Assembly: GCF_030848805.1 (NCBI RefSeq)
Contig: NC_092363.1
Coordinates: 20,182,600-20,246,599 of the forward strand
DNA length: 64,000 bases
Source: Temnothorax longispinosus
Lineage: Eukaryota > Arthropoda > Insecta > Hymenoptera > Formicidae
Reading direction: 5' to 3'
Positions 37,260-51,349 of this stretch are shown in pieces (position 1 is the first letter of the stretch; every line of letters begins with the position of its first letter). The translations under genes were made by a program, and so were the position numbers. A model generated the notes under the pieces. The model did not search any database and was not told where the DNA came from. It was given only the letters and a program-made list of their open reading frames with translations.

Positions 37260-37850
37260 ATGTTTTCTCCCTCGGGAACCGTGCGGTTTTCGTAGCATGG
37301 AGTCGTCGTCAATTAACCGTAGTCGATCGTTTCTGTCTCGCGAGGGAAAGTAACGGTCGCGAATTTCGAGGAACCGACCGACCGACGAGAGGAAGGTGGG
37401 CTATAAAGCAAGTACCGTTTCCTATGGCGGCGCGGCGGCCGTTCGCCGCCGACGAGGGACTGCACTGTTGAAACAGTGTCTGTACGCCTTTGCGCTCTAC
37501 TCTAGAAAGGAAAGTAAACGTTCGGTCCACCTTCGCGCTTATTTATGAGAATCGATTCCGTTTGCTCGCGGGATTTGCTTACGTATAAATCTCGTGCTTT
37601 CCGCGACGCGATCGATGCATCCTGCACTTTGGCGAAATCCCGAAGATAAAGTGGTAGCCCCGGGAGATGCACAATAGTATCGGATTATTCATAGCGGAGT
37701 GCTCGCTACGACCATTACCGTTTGATGTGAAGATGCCTTTTCTCACACAAAGAAAGAATTGCATTATCTTTCACGATCTGGGTAGAAAGCAGAGTCGTGT
37801 AGAGAGAATAAAGACGATGAATTTGCAAGCGATGAATATTTTCTTTACAT
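37260..37850 (+). promoter_or_regulatory. CpG-rich island with TATAAAG box, candidate promoter or enhancer
   Basis: A sharply bounded CpG-rich island. GGGCTATAAAGC places a TATA-like TATAAAG at 37402-37408, and about 25-45 bp downstream is a very GC-rich block with a short CGGCGGC/GCCGCCG palindrome. A further short hairpin, CACTGT-TGAA-ACAGTG, follows near 37459. The architecture resembles a TATA promoter reading plus, but no open frame or donor follows convincingly: the plus frame at 37667-37864 has 65 codons and no domain. Confidence 0.25.
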
Positions 37851-40800
37851 CATTGGCATATTAAGATATAATGATTTGGCGTATGTAAAAATATTATTAT
37901 TTAAAGTAAATTATAAGTTACTCTTTGCATTATTTTTCTAAAGTATTTACATTTTTGGCACAAAATTGTCATAACTAATATTTTTTTTATGAGACACTTT
38001 GCCTTGAGACACTCGCTGAGATATTTGTTGAAAGATATGTCGTTGATGCAATCTAGCATTGCGTTTTCTGTAACCATAACATATGCCGATGTGACCACAT
38101 GTTGGCGTGCACATTTCAACGTCAGATCACTCAATCTCTACTTCTAATTTTGAACGGTACACTTTTCCTTTTGTTTTGAATTAAAATCTGGGAGCGGCAG
38201 TCAGAATGCCGATCATAATCGGATACGAAATGCTTCCCGTCACATCAGGTTGCGTGTGTCAAGTGCGATTCGCACATTTCAAGCAAATTCGCAGGATGTC
38301 GAAACGTGTTAATTGGATATTATCATATGGAACAGATCAATCATACCATGCGTGACCATTGTGGTCACTGAATATAACACGCTGTGATAGTGGCTTGTAA
38401 ACGATCACAATACAGAATTCTGTTGGTTTTGCGTGGAGGCGTATTAGAAATTTCGTAGAGCGATACTTTAAATATTGTTGCGATACTTCTCATATTAAAT
38501 GCTAAAATATAGATACATATGCCTTTTACAGAATCCATTAAAAAATTTTTGTAAAATATATAATTTTCTTTAGGGGATTATTTCAAAGCTTTTGATATTT
38601 ATTTAAATATCAAACAATTTTTTATAATTATTAGTTTTAATTTTAGTTATAATGCCATATTCTAAACATTTAATCCAACATTAAAAATTTTATATATGTA
38701 GTAGAAAGGTCCAAGGTTCGAAATGCTGGGGTGATATTTTTCGCAATAAATCCTTTGCAGTTGTTTCTAAAAATGCTTATTAGCATTATTATTATTAAAT
38801 TGACTATCAATTTAATTATGCTATTCCAGCTTCAGTTTGAGCCTGCCTTTCAAGACCGGCATTACTTAGTACGTAGTTTGCTAAGCTTAAAAATGTTTAT
38901 GCAAAAATATTATTATACACACCATTATAAAGATCCAGCCCAACCTGATAAGGCACATTTTCTATTACTTGTGTTATTTACATACCGGTCAAGTTTACTT
39001 ATTATATAATTTAAAATTTTTACATTGTTATATTTCTTTGCATTTCAAGATTAGTACATTAGTCTTTTTATTAAGACTACCTCAAAAATTTTGATAAACC
39101 CTTGAAAATTCTACATATATAACGTCTATAATGATTAATGACTAAAACGACCCTCTGATCTCGCCATTAACGAAACTCGAAATGATTTATTGCGAACCTG
39201 GACCTTGAAATGTAGTGGCATGAAACACATACTCATCCGGTGCTTAATTTCTCTTTTACGACTTTGTTCCACAATTACCAGAACCAGCGCGTTGATTGAA
39301 TATCGTATCGACATTAAAGTGAAGTATACAGTTAAGTGGCTCTCTCTCGGTCGTAATAGATGGGTCGTAAGCTCGCAGAAATCGCAAGAACGTGCATTCT
39401 TGTGTGCCCTAACGACGAATGCTAGCATAGATTCACGAGCTATAGATCCGAGAATGTTTGACACGCGCGGAAAAACGAATTGTTCCAAAGTGCCATGATT
39501 AGCAACTGAAACAGAGATTGGCCTTCAAAGACCGTGCGAATGTAATTGTTCGTCCCAAAAGAAATTTAATTAGAAGTAATTAGCTTATGTAGCAGTTTCT
39601 CGCGATACCTTAGTTAATGTGATAATAACTTCATTACTAAATTACATTATCATTTCTAGATGTCTACATTTTCTATCTCGTTTGTATCTCGCTTTTCAGC
39701 AACGCGATGCATTTCTGGCCATTAAAATGTTTGGATAGAGAATTATTTCTATTTGTTCACTCTCCGTTTGAAAAGATATAGATCTGGTTCTGCCTCTATT
39801 TAGTCAATTTAATAAGTACCAACTAATATAAGTTTGTTGTTCGCTATTGCCATAAATTACATCATTGATCCAATTTTAGTTCATTACGATTGAATCTCCG
39901 CGGTCCATCATAAATCAAGGTTAATTGTACATTGGTTTTGGATTAAACGTTTTCATTAGGCGTCACAATCAAACCCTCGCGAGCGCAAAGCATAACGAAC
40001 ATGACTGTGGCAGGACGTGGAAGTAATTAATCGCGCGTATGATTAAGAATAATTGCATGGCTCTCTTTATGGACTAATTTGCTTCGTTCACGCTCTTAAT
40101 ACAGATTCCAATGCGAGTAAGTTATTGTATAATGTCTTATATACAAAATAACAAATTCAAAAGTATAAAAAATGGTAAAACAGTTAAGATCGACGAAATT
40201 AATAAAAAATTAAAATAAAGTAACAAAAATGTATAAAAATGACTATAATCGCATTAATTCTTTTTTTTTATTTACGTTGTTATCAAAACAGTCAAATTAT
40301 TTAGGTAATAATTATATACAATTAGAAATTAAAGATGATTTTTAGTCATATGTTTTGACTAAAATTCGATTTTATAAAAATAGCTCCATGTAACTATGGA
40401 TAAATTTATATTCTGATGGAAGTTCCGCGCAACATCTGAAGTATTAGTATCTATAAAATGATTGAAAATTCTGTGAATATTTTATTACGTTTTATATTAT
40501 ATATATATACAAAGTTGCAATATATAATATAATCTAATTTACTGCCCATTTTATATTTTGTATCTCAATTTTAGAAAATTACGAAGTCACATTATTTATA
40601 AAATTGTTTAATCATTGTTATTACTATTCAGCTCTGTCATTCAAAGCGCGTATCGCGAAATCGACGCACTTGCGCGCGGCAATGTAAAAAGAAAGCGGAA
40701 TCGCTTTCGAACGGTGTAGGAAAAGCGATTTAGTACCGTGGACTCGCCATGGTCCTCGAGTAACGTGCTACACGGTCTGGGAATGAATATCGGTGAAAGT

Positions 40801-43800
40801 TTAGTCAAATAGAATAAAAAGTATGCTGATCTATTTACATATCATTGATTCTAATACGGCAACGACAGCAACGAGACCGTACGCATTACGTAACAGATAA
40901 ACAAGCTGCGCTAATGTGATTATATCTGCGAGGAATCTGAGAGGAAAGATATGGTAATGGCCGTGTTAGTTGCAACGAATGCAATTGGTAAAGCCGCACA
41001 TTGATATGATAATTTTACTCGGAAAGAAATCCTCAGCCTTTCGAAGAATTTTTCAGCTTTTATATATATTTATCGCAAAGCAAGGAAAAAATATTTGTGT
41101 GTGCTTATTGAAACAACAATTTAATGAATTGAGAAATTTAGGTACTTAGCAACTTCTTTCTCAGATATACTTTTTATGGCTCGTTTATTGCACAAACGGC
41201 GATTCTAAAAACCACGTCGGCGATTAGATGTAAATCGTCGTTATAAATCGTTAGGTGACTTGCGTGATACATAAACGTGATACATAAAGCGTCTATTATG
41301 TGAGGAAATGTAACTGTTGCGGAATAAAACACATGCATTAAATATTTTGCCTTATAGGCGCTAACGAAAGTTTAGTTTTAATTTAAGGAGGGAAATTCTT
41401 CTATAATACGCGCGCAAAACACTTACATAAGGCGGGCATTGCAAGTGTAACGTGTCTCTTGCACGATGAATTTAACGCGTAGGAACGTTTTATAAGAATT
41501 TCACTCTTGCGCAAAACGTACGAAATATATCGCGTGACACGCGCGAAATGTATCACGTGATACATAGTTATACACGAGTATTTTTCTCTAGAAACGGAAC
41601 GCAAATGGGAAACAAGCAATATGTCTCGATACCATCTCTTCAAACGCAATTCTCTTTGAAGCGTGTATATCGACAGTTATCCTTTCGACTATTTATTACA
41701 GATATTTATATACCAATAAGGTACCAATACAACGAAAAACTCTTATAAAATTATTTGCCGAACTATATGCGTGGTTCAACCAGTTTCTAAATGTCACGAT
41801 AATTCCAGTCTGTGCAGCTGCACAGGAAATGCCAGCGGGAAAGTCAACTGTACATATCGTTCTACGAATATAAATTGTAGATATTACTTCAGTGATAATG
41901 TCCTGTGATGATAAGCCGTTATATTTTTGTATACGTATATCTTTATCAATTAGTATAATACACAATGTCATTTTTTCGGTTCACACAGCATTGCTTTATG
42001 AAAGATTATCCGCGATTTTTACGTTTCTTGAAATTAAAATTACTAATTCTAGATAAAATATAAAGTACTCTTGTCCTTTTTCTCTCTGCTCATATTACTT
42101 GTATATTATAAAAGCCACCTGTTTAATTTTGCACATAAATCCACGAATCCGCATTAAGAGTGAATGTTGTTTTACTAATACGATGAAAGTTGAAAACCAC
42201 ATACGAAGTTTGAAGGCTGATCGATTCTAGATGAAGTATAAAATATCCAACTGGTACTAAATTACAATCACAGATTTATAAACTTACTAATAGTTACGTT
42301 TCCCTAATTTCTCGTATCGTTTTTGTATTAATAAATTTACTGAAAGTTACATGGTTGCGTAAATTCGATAACAATTTTACTACAAATCGTTCTGCTTAAG
42401 CACATAGTATCCACGGATGCGAGCTGCACCACGCGAAACAATGCGCTTTTGCATTCACTGGAAGTTGCTCTTAAGCGCGGCGAAATTCCGTCGTGCTTTT
42501 CACTATGCTAGACCACAAGCGACGTACCATAGTGGATGAGAGAAAGATTTCCCCTCGGGAACATAAATCACGGGTTGAATACTCCGTACCTGATGCTTAG
42601 ACTATTCTATAGCAAGTATATAAACGTTCGACCGATATATATGACCACTAGAAGATTACCCGCTGCACTTAAGCACAGATTTATTATCTGGAACTTGCAC
42701 AATAATCGTTACCGTAGCCAGTTTTCACGATATACGTTAGGAAATCGATTAATCTGTCCAATTAGTTTATTCAGAATAGCACGGTAAATTTTGTAAATTA
42801 ATCTGTTACGCACTTTGCTGTACGCGCACAATCTTAATTCACAGGCTTGAATGCACGTTCATTACGTAAAATTATGCGAATCTTGTTACAGACATTGTCC
42901 TATTTCTATTGAACTTCAATTGAACTTCTACGTTGGGAATTTTATTGTATATAATGTCAAACGGCACAATTTATTGTAAACAAATTCAGAGTGAATTAAA
43001 TGCATTAATTGCATTATGTATAACTGAATTACGTGCGCGGAAAAATATATGAGATAGAATAATATGATTTATTCTGATATACTATTGTTGCTCTTGTGGT
43101 TATGATAAATATAGCATACTCTAATAGTTACATTAAGATATGTAACACGAATAATCGCACTTCCGTGAAAACCATTGTCTGACTCGAAGCGGGGTTTCTC
43201 TACTTATTGATTCTTAATGAAAAATCTACGGTCTATTCGTTTCAGAAGAGTTTCTTTTTGATGCCGCACTACCTTAAGTATAGAGATAATAAAGTCAGAA
43301 ATAAATACAGAAATAATAAAGTCGAAATAATTAATTACATGGGGAAAGATATGCAATGCGCACTTTACTATTATCAAAGTTTCTGTGTATTTATATTATA
43401 ATCACAGCATAATTATACATAATTATGTTTACGAGCACAAAGATGTAATTTAAATATTCCTATAATTATCATGTATAACACATTATATCACATGCGCATT
43501 TGCAAAGGTTGAGTCGCAGCGCATACCGAACCGCGACAAGAACCATTAAGACTCGTCTGTCCGGAATGTCTAAGCGTATACATTTCTATTACAGCATTCT
43601 ATGTCGGGCACTGCTTTACTGTGCATGAAAATAGCTCGCTTGGTGTACTTGGCCATTGACAGCATGAGACAGTAGCTTTCATGTGGTAATATTGGTTAGA
43701 TTTAACAATAGACCTAAGCTCACAACGTTATAATGCGTCTTTCTCTTTAAAATAAAAGACAGTTTAAAAATTTGATTATATGAAAAAATATATGTTATAT

Positions 43801-43958
43801 ATTTTTTTGAAAAATGATTATTTGTTGAAGATATATCTAAACATGCCAAGGGTATATGTGGATAAATTAGCAATTAATTGCCTCAGGCTTCAGAATATAA
43901 TTCTGTTATAACTTTATATGCCGTGTATTTTGATACACACGCACATATATGTATTTTA

Positions 43959-43978
43959 ATATATATATATATATATAT
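43959..43978. repeat. (AT)n microsatellite
   Basis: About ten uninterrupted AT dinucleotides within a longer AT-rich tract. Confidence 0.9.
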
Positions 43979-45674
43979 TTTTATACATTTGTATATTTCT
44001 GACTTGTCAAATGTTTTTTACATAATTATACAATACGTAAAATTATAAATAAAATTCTATTTTAAATTATAACACAAATTATATAATCATCTAATTCATA
44101 TTTTAAAATCTTAAAAAGGAATAAGTAGATTATGATATTTTATTTGTAACTTTGTGTAAATGTACTTTACTTTAATAAAATTCAAATTTAAAACTGCTAA
44201 GTTATCTAATCTGTCGAAATGTCCGATAAGATAATGTTTAATTAAGGTAAAGGAAAATTAATTTTTGCCAAGGAATTACAGAAATAATTCTTGAGTATTT
44301 TATGCGTCAGAAACGTAACGTGAATACATAATTACTTATTAAATACATTATGCGCAAAAAAAATTCGTCACTCAACAAACAGGAAATTATATAAGTTGAA
44401 TAATGATTATGCACGCTAGTTTCGCCCACGCAAAGTGAAACATCTATGGAGCGTTATTTGCGTCACAAGATACTTTACATGATATTTCGCTTCATCCGCA
44501 CGCATATCGAAAATCATATGGTGATTTGCAAAAAAAGAAGAAAAATGGAGAACGAAAGTGTATACGATCAAAAGTTTTGAAATTATAGCGTTTCGTTGTA
44601 CATTCCTTCAGTGGAAAACACTTTCACGTGATTACATGTTACTATTAAGAAACGCATTTTCACGTGTGTCGCAAAAATTATCGTATTTCTATATTCAATT
44701 TGCGAGGCTTAATGTCATTATAATTCCACTAGCTACGTAGCTCAGAATAAGCGCAAGTTAATTATAGGAAATTAGTAAATCAAATCTCGTATTTTCTCCT
44801 TTTAATAAAACTCTTTTCGCAAGTGCGTTTCTCATGTAATATATACTGCTTTTCTTATAATTTTTTATGTAACTTAATATATCTCATTATTTTAAATACT
44901 GTACACTTTTAGTAAACAATTAATATACTTGAAATAGAAAGCTAAATAAAACGTTTTGTCAATATTTAAACTGTGACTTATTCGTAATAATTTTTTGAAA
45001 ATAGGTGAACGATTATATTAATCTGCAAACTATGAGAAATGTTGTTTTATAGATTTGATATACTGAATTAAATTATTACTTAATTGTTAAAACAAACAGA
45101 TTGTTCGAACAATTTAAACGTTAAATGCACCGTTGAACGAGCGAGTTTTCTTTTGCCTCACCGCGTGTTGTCGATGTTTCAAATTTAATTGCTCGGAAAG
45201 GTACTTAAATGAAGAACATGAAAATAAATTATCTAATGCGGCATCTAACGTGTATTTAATATGCCCAATCAATGTCGAGAAAAGTATTTACTCCGGCTAG
45301 ATCTCTATTCTAACAGAAAATATTTTCCCACAGTTATAAATTTTTTCACACATTATTTAATGCTAGCATTTTTTAAATATAATTTAAAATACCTCATAGA
45401 TCATATATTAGATATATTAAAATCATACGCACGTTCTTTATTGCAGTCTTTTCTTAATATAAATTTGTAAAATAACAATTAAGAAATAATGAAGATATCT
45501 CATAAAATATTTATAACAAATAATACTTCGAATAAAAAGAATCACGAAAATGTTATACATAGGGAAATATTAAATAATTTTAAGTTGACTTTTAACAGAA
45601 GAAAATCTGAACTTCTTTTATTGTATGTTACATAATTTAAGTGTCCATTTATTTCGATAATAACTTCCTAAGTA

Positions 45675-45712
45675 AAAAGCGAGCATGGAAGTATAAAATA
45701 ATGCTCGCTTTT
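45675..45712. repeat. Perfect 12-bp inverted repeat (GC-containing hairpin)
   Basis: AAAAGCGAGCAT at 45675-45686 pairs exactly with ATGCTCGCTTTT at 45701-45712 across a 14-nt loop. The GC-containing stem stands out from its AT-rich neighbourhood. No function is assigned. Confidence 0.6.
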
Positions 45713-47639
45713 AGATGAGTTTCTCGTCGGCAAATCGAGTGTGAAAATGCATGTCGAAAAACTGTCAGCATGACTACGATAAATAAACATAGATCGCTTA
45801 ATGCCACCGCTTGCTTTACAAAACTATGATACATGTCCGGTTTTTCAACCGTTATCTAAACATTCGACGGATAATGAGGATTTGTAGAAAACTACGTCCA
45901 CTGCATTTTTATTCTTCGTTGTTAAGGAGCTATCAAAGATTAATGTAAGCCCCATGTTTAACAAACTTCCCATTATAGCAACGCGACTTTATGCGAAGGA
46001 GGAATCCTTTGATCTGCGAAACTTCATGGTTTCAATTTCCATTGTAATAAAATGACGTGCAATTTTTCTTTCACGCTTATACAATCGCATTTATCCATAG
46101 CATTAACATTATAGATTTTTATTAACTGAACGATTCTTCATTATTCATAAAAATTTTTATGCAAAAATTTTCTATACCACATATTTTACAGGTAAACTGT
46201 TGCTGATAATGAAAAATAAAATTAATAAAAAAAACGTTAATGTTATATACAAATCACTATTTAAAAATGTTTCTCAATTGAAATAAGAGAAAACACTTTT
46301 ATTACTTTATGTATAATATGTTATAATTTATATACGTCGTAGACATATGTTGTGTGAATAAAATTAAATGATGTAATATGCTTAGTTGTAATTTATACTA
46401 TATAATTATGTGATTTCTAACCAAGTACAAATTAATCATATATATTTCTACTTCTTTGATTTAATAAGGCGATCTTGCCGACTAAAAATACGAGTTGTTT
46501 TACATCACGCGAAACTAGATTATAGATCACTTCACGAGCAATGTTATGTTACAGTATGTTTTTGAGAAGGATACTTGATCAGTTTTGTAAACGTATCATG
46601 AAACGTGTTTTACCGTAATATGCTTTCTTATTTTGATATCGTAATACATGATAAAGTATTATACAAATGTGCATTATACTGCAATATCGATTTATTATTC
46701 TAAATAAGTTATTTAACTTTAATTCAGTATATTCTTTTGTGACAGGAGTCGTATTTCTTCAACAATAAGTAATAGTAATTAGTTGCGCGATTAATTTCGG
46801 TACATAATTTTATTTATAAAAAGGAAATTGCATACAAAAATTGCACGCAATTATATTGTTCTGAGCCGTAAAACGGATCACATTTAATATCTACATATAC
46901 GAGTCGAATAATGTCATATTTTTCAAGTCTGTCTTGTGTTAAGTAGAGAGTTTAATGTCTCAAAATAAAATCTATAATACACGGTTACGTGTATTATATA
47001 TTTTATTCTCTCAATAGCTCCCAATGGGAATAAATGAACGCAGGCTATACGTTCATATTGCAATAGAAATCAAACTGACAGAAAACTAACGTTATTATTC
47101 ACAATGTCATGAGTTATATATAAGAAGGAATAAGAAGCAAAAGTCGTGTATCTTCTATTTTTGAGAATACATTTGAATTTCGATAAGCACGGCGCGTGTA
47201 ATATAAATATAATAATCGAGCAGCGAATTTTATTAATTGATTACTTTTCCCGCTCGTATAAAAACATTTAAAAAATGCATACAGATTCTTTATACTTTTT
47301 TACTCAAATATACATTACGAATAAAGTAAAAAATTAAATGGAATATTTAAGTTTATTAAAACAAAATAATTTATCATTTCGCTTCGTATTATCTAGCGCA
47401 TGTAATATTAGGTACAATTGTAATTTTATATTAGTTACATGAATATTTAATTGTACTTATATTATTTAATGTTCGCTTTTTAAATAGCAATATTTTGTCA
47501 TATTGCTCGGTTAGTTTGAAGTACAATAATAACTTATTATTATTTTTATATAGAGAATTGTCTTGTGAACCATCAACATCTTTCTCTCGCTGAAAAAATC
47601 TGAAAATAATAACATTAAGAAGTATGCATTTTCTTAAGA

Positions 47640-49570
47640 AACTCGCAGATCACATAACTCCAGTACTCGCTCTTGCACAAGAATCATAATGCGAGAACCT
47701 AAAACGCGAAATAGTCGAAAAAAAAAGTAAGAGTTCTTACGTCAGAACTTGTAACGGTACGTATACTCCCCGTAAGATCTCGAACAAAGCATACTAATTA
47801 GTAATTACCTGCTATAATTTCGGTAATAGTTATGCGATATGCATGCCGCGTGCCGAATCATAATATCGCGTGTTGATGGACGTGCCATTACTGGATAATC
47901 CTCGAGCATAATTTACGCGTTCTGGCGTTAATATGGTTGCAAGGCCGACCCACCGGATCATTATTTAAACCTGTTTCGCCTCGCGTTCGTCTTTATCAGC
48001 CGGCTCTGTTCCATTCTTCCCTTCCGTCGAAACTGAAACGAACCCGGCGCAGAACCCATCACAGAAGCAAAATTGCGCCCCGTAAACGCAGCACTTAACT
48101 CTAATAACTTAAACCCGTCACAATCTTCGGCAATCGGTTGGCACGTGGATGAAAAACGAACGCGTAACATGAAATTGCGAAAATTAAACATCTCCGTAAT
48201 CTAATATCAAACTGTCGCTGGTCAATGCGTTTGAACAGTACTTATTACACAATTGCAACACTGTGAGCAAAAACAGCAGTTTCTTTCTTCTATCTACAAG
48301 ATTAACTAATTTTATTGACGTGATGGATTGAGTAAACTACAACCTTGACATGAAATTATCCTATAATTACCGATAAATACTTATCGGTAAAAATATATAG
48401 AAAAAAAAATGGAAGTATTTAAATCAGCTAAAAGCTAATCTTGCATCTCAAAAGTACAGTCATTCGAGCAGATACTTGATACATTTCCTTTTCTTCAATA
48501 AACTCAGGATAAATATATAAGTTTTTGTATTTTCTGAATTGATTAGTAATTTAAAATAATCATAAGATATTGAAAATATATATTACTTTAGGGGAAGAGC
48601 ACGGAGTAGTTTTTAAATTTAGAAAGGGGAACAAATATGATCAGATTATATGATTTATTGTACTACCATGCGACTTATTTACCGTTCTTTCTTTTTATGA
48701 AAAATGCCATTGACGTCAGGGCAATGTTTAACAAGCATTACTGACAACATTTCTTCTAACGGGTTACAACCGGCACTCGAATTTGCAAGCGCGCACTCGT
48801 TACGGTTCGCGATTACCGTTATTGTTGTTGTAAGATTACAATGATTCGCCGGGGAAGGAAATTGCTTCTTCGTGCAGAAAATGCACGCGAAGGGTATCGA
48901 AATTTTGCATACGTTGTTTTGTGCGCTGCATAAACTTCGCCGCCTAACGCTCTATTTTCGACATCACGTAATAACAACTTTCTTATACTTGCAACCATGT
49001 AAACTATGTAGAGAGATAAAAAAGAGGTATAAACGAAATGAATTTTTAATACATGTTCTTCTCCTGAAGTATCGCAAATGTAATGAGAAAACTCGCAGTG
49101 CAATTGGTATTTTGAATTAAATCAGAAGAATTTAACCATTCTGAATGTATGTATATCAAATTTTTTCATCAATAACTTTTCACAAATAATAAATAATATG
49201 TATTCTTCTACGTTAGTTAAAAAAAACTTTGCAAATCTCAAGCTGTATCCCGTTCGAAAGGCTTTATCCTTTCTTCCACGGCATTCATTAAGTCGGGCTT
49301 TCTTCTTGCCGTACATCTGCAGATCGGTAAATCCAAGACAGTCATTCGGTAATTTCGTGAATGTGTGTACCATCCCTTTCCCTTCACACATTTTCCAGGA
49401 AGCGTGCCTTTCACCGAAGGCCAACAATCTTTTTGTTACGAGCGCTGGGGATTGAGAGAATTTTTCGACCTTATTGTGGCCGAGGGTACAGACGGTAATA
49501 AGCGCGGAGAAAAATTATTCGAACGTATATATATTCGAAAATCAGCTCGGCGGAGATAAACGTAGATATA
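47640..49570. promoter_or_regulatory. CpG-containing islands with short palindrome, candidate regulatory DNA
   Basis: Islands at about 47640-48240 and 48720-49560 flank an AT-rich spacer. The palindrome TTACCGATAA-ATAC-TTATCGGTAA lies at 48367-48390. In 49122-49427 a 101-codon minus frame and an 85-codon plus frame oppose each other; the minus translation has a balanced composition but no recognised domain and no splice context, so neither is called. Confidence 0.2.
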
Positions 49571-49574
49571 TTTC

Positions 49575-50765
49575 CACTGTGAAATTATTAACTCATATAT
49601 CAATTAAACACACCCTATGAAAATTGTAATTACATCGGTTTCTTGTGATATTGTCTTTCTCACTGCTTCATATTAACACAATTTTCTTTGTGAGGAAAAA
49701 ATATACCAGGACAGATTTAAAAAAAGGGGAAGAACGACTAACGGAAGTCAATTTCTGAGATTGCAAGGGGAAATATATAAGTATCAATTTTAATTTACAC
49801 ACGTGCACATGTTTAATCGGTAATCTGATCGTCTCGATTACTTTTTTTTAAGTAATTATCGTATGTAGGAAGAAAACTTAACATTGTACGTGTCACCAGC
49901 CGTTTACGTATAAGCAGTGTAATTGTTGCCAATTACGCACGAGAGCTCTTAAGCATGCTACAGGTATACAAAAAGAAACTTGTCGATCGACGAACTTACA
50001 CCGTATACGGTTCGGCTGGCATGATCTGGATCATTAATCTATCCTTAATTCGTAGTGGTGCATCTGATGTAACTCGAATTGTATGTATTGATTTACGCCG
50101 AGTAATCTGTCTTAATCGAAACGCGTAAACTCGCTTCAGGATTGACGCAGTGGCAAATGATGTAGCAGCGTTTTACGTGAGATAATTAATGTCATTGCAA
50201 TGGCATACGAAAATTTTTTTTCGATGTTAGACTCTCTGTATTTTTTTATATTGGATAAAAATATTTTTGTCAAAAATGAAAGCTGTTCAAAATAATAAGG
50301 TATTAAGGGTAACGCGACAATCATTTTATTGTGATATTTTTTAAGAATATCACAAAGAGTGAAATCTGAAAGCAGCATCCAGGAAGGATAAACAACCCTC
50401 ATGTTCTTAAGTAAAGGTGATATATCCATAATGTATTTTTTAAGAATTCCTTATGAAATATCCTTCAAAAAAATTGATGAGGCCACTAAAATATGATGTA
50501 CATAGTCATTTATTAAATGACACTTTACTGCGGCGAAAAATCGGTGTCAGGACAATGTGAGTGAGATTTTTCGGTGAAAGTATACGAAATGAAATATCGC
50601 GGTCTACTTCGCTAGATCGCCAGACAGGATGTATGGTGACATTCCGCGTGTGCCTTTCATTTTTTCAAATTATGCAGCCGTAATGAACAATGTACACTGT
50701 TGAGTAGATACCGGAAAGTGGACTTGTACTGACTTTCTTTTACTTACATATTATTATTATTAAAA
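49575..50765. other. AT-rich DNA with no recognised feature
   Basis: Mostly AT-rich. A modest GC rise at about 50540-50720 lacks a convincing open frame. No repeats of note. Confidence 0.45.
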
Positions 50766-50772
50766 TTTGATT

Positions 50773-50829
50773 ATTTAGATTAAAGAATTAATCTAAATTT
50801 TATAATTTAGATTAATTTCTGATTTTTTT

Positions 50830-50863
<34 letters not shown>
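50773..50863. repeat. ATTTAGATTAA inverted/direct repeat next to a (TC)n microsatellite
   Basis: ATTTAGATTAA (50773-50783) is inverted at 50788-50798 with a 4-nt loop, and a third direct copy follows at 50805-50815. About 17 bp later comes an uninterrupted (TC)n tract of about 15 units (50833-50863). Confidence 0.85.
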
Positions 50864-50867
<4 letters not shown>

Positions 50868-51294
50868 ATTGAAATGTATTTAGGAGATTATTACATAAAC
50901 ATATAATTAAACTCATTAATATGTGTTAATTTATATATAAATTTCGACATTATCCCTTATATATTTAAACTTTTGTATAATAATTTTTAAATTCTTATTT
51001 AGGATATTTGACGTTATAATTTTTGAATATTTATCTAATGTCACATTTTTACATCATAAACTTGTCACAAACGCATCAAAATTTAATAATAATTGTCTGT
51101 AGCCAAGTGTGTTGTGACATTTAGTGGCGTGGCGAGAATGGATTTAACATTATACAAAAGACAGCGTATAGTATTCTTAAGGCACTTTATCTTGATTCGG
51201 ACTACACCTGTTCCGGATCTGCCACTTTCCGTTTGCGCTTTCATGAGAAACGTACGTTCCTTGTTATCTTCTTATCTCAATCTATATCTCACGA

Positions 51295-51342
51295 TGTGCG
51301 TATTTGTGTGCGTATTTGTGTGTGTATTTGTGTGTGTATTTT
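51295..51342. repeat. 10-bp minisatellite, about four to five copies
   Basis: The unit GTGTGYGTATTT, in a 10-bp register (TGTGTATTTG), repeats four to five times. The repeating VCVF pattern in the plus open frame ending at 51344 is a translation of this satellite and not evidence of a protein. Confidence 0.85.
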
Positions 51343-51349
51343 AGCGCGT

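Larger units (their letters stand above)
37860..47630. other. AT-rich non-coding DNA with scattered small GC patches
   Basis: GC-richer patches occur near 39120-39520, 40640-41000, 41400-41640 and 42380-42800. The open frames they support overlap on opposite strands (for example 117 minus against 102 plus at 39135-39498) and show no domain. An (AT)n run lies at 43959-43978 and TA-rich sequence at 40495-40530. An ATTGAACTTC tandem pair lies near 42908-42930. No transposon end, RNA gene or coding exon was recognised. Confidence 0.45.

Noticed and set aside
51093..51344. Frame ending in a repeated VCVF pattern
   Set aside because: The pattern is the translation of a 10-bp minisatellite at 51295-51342.
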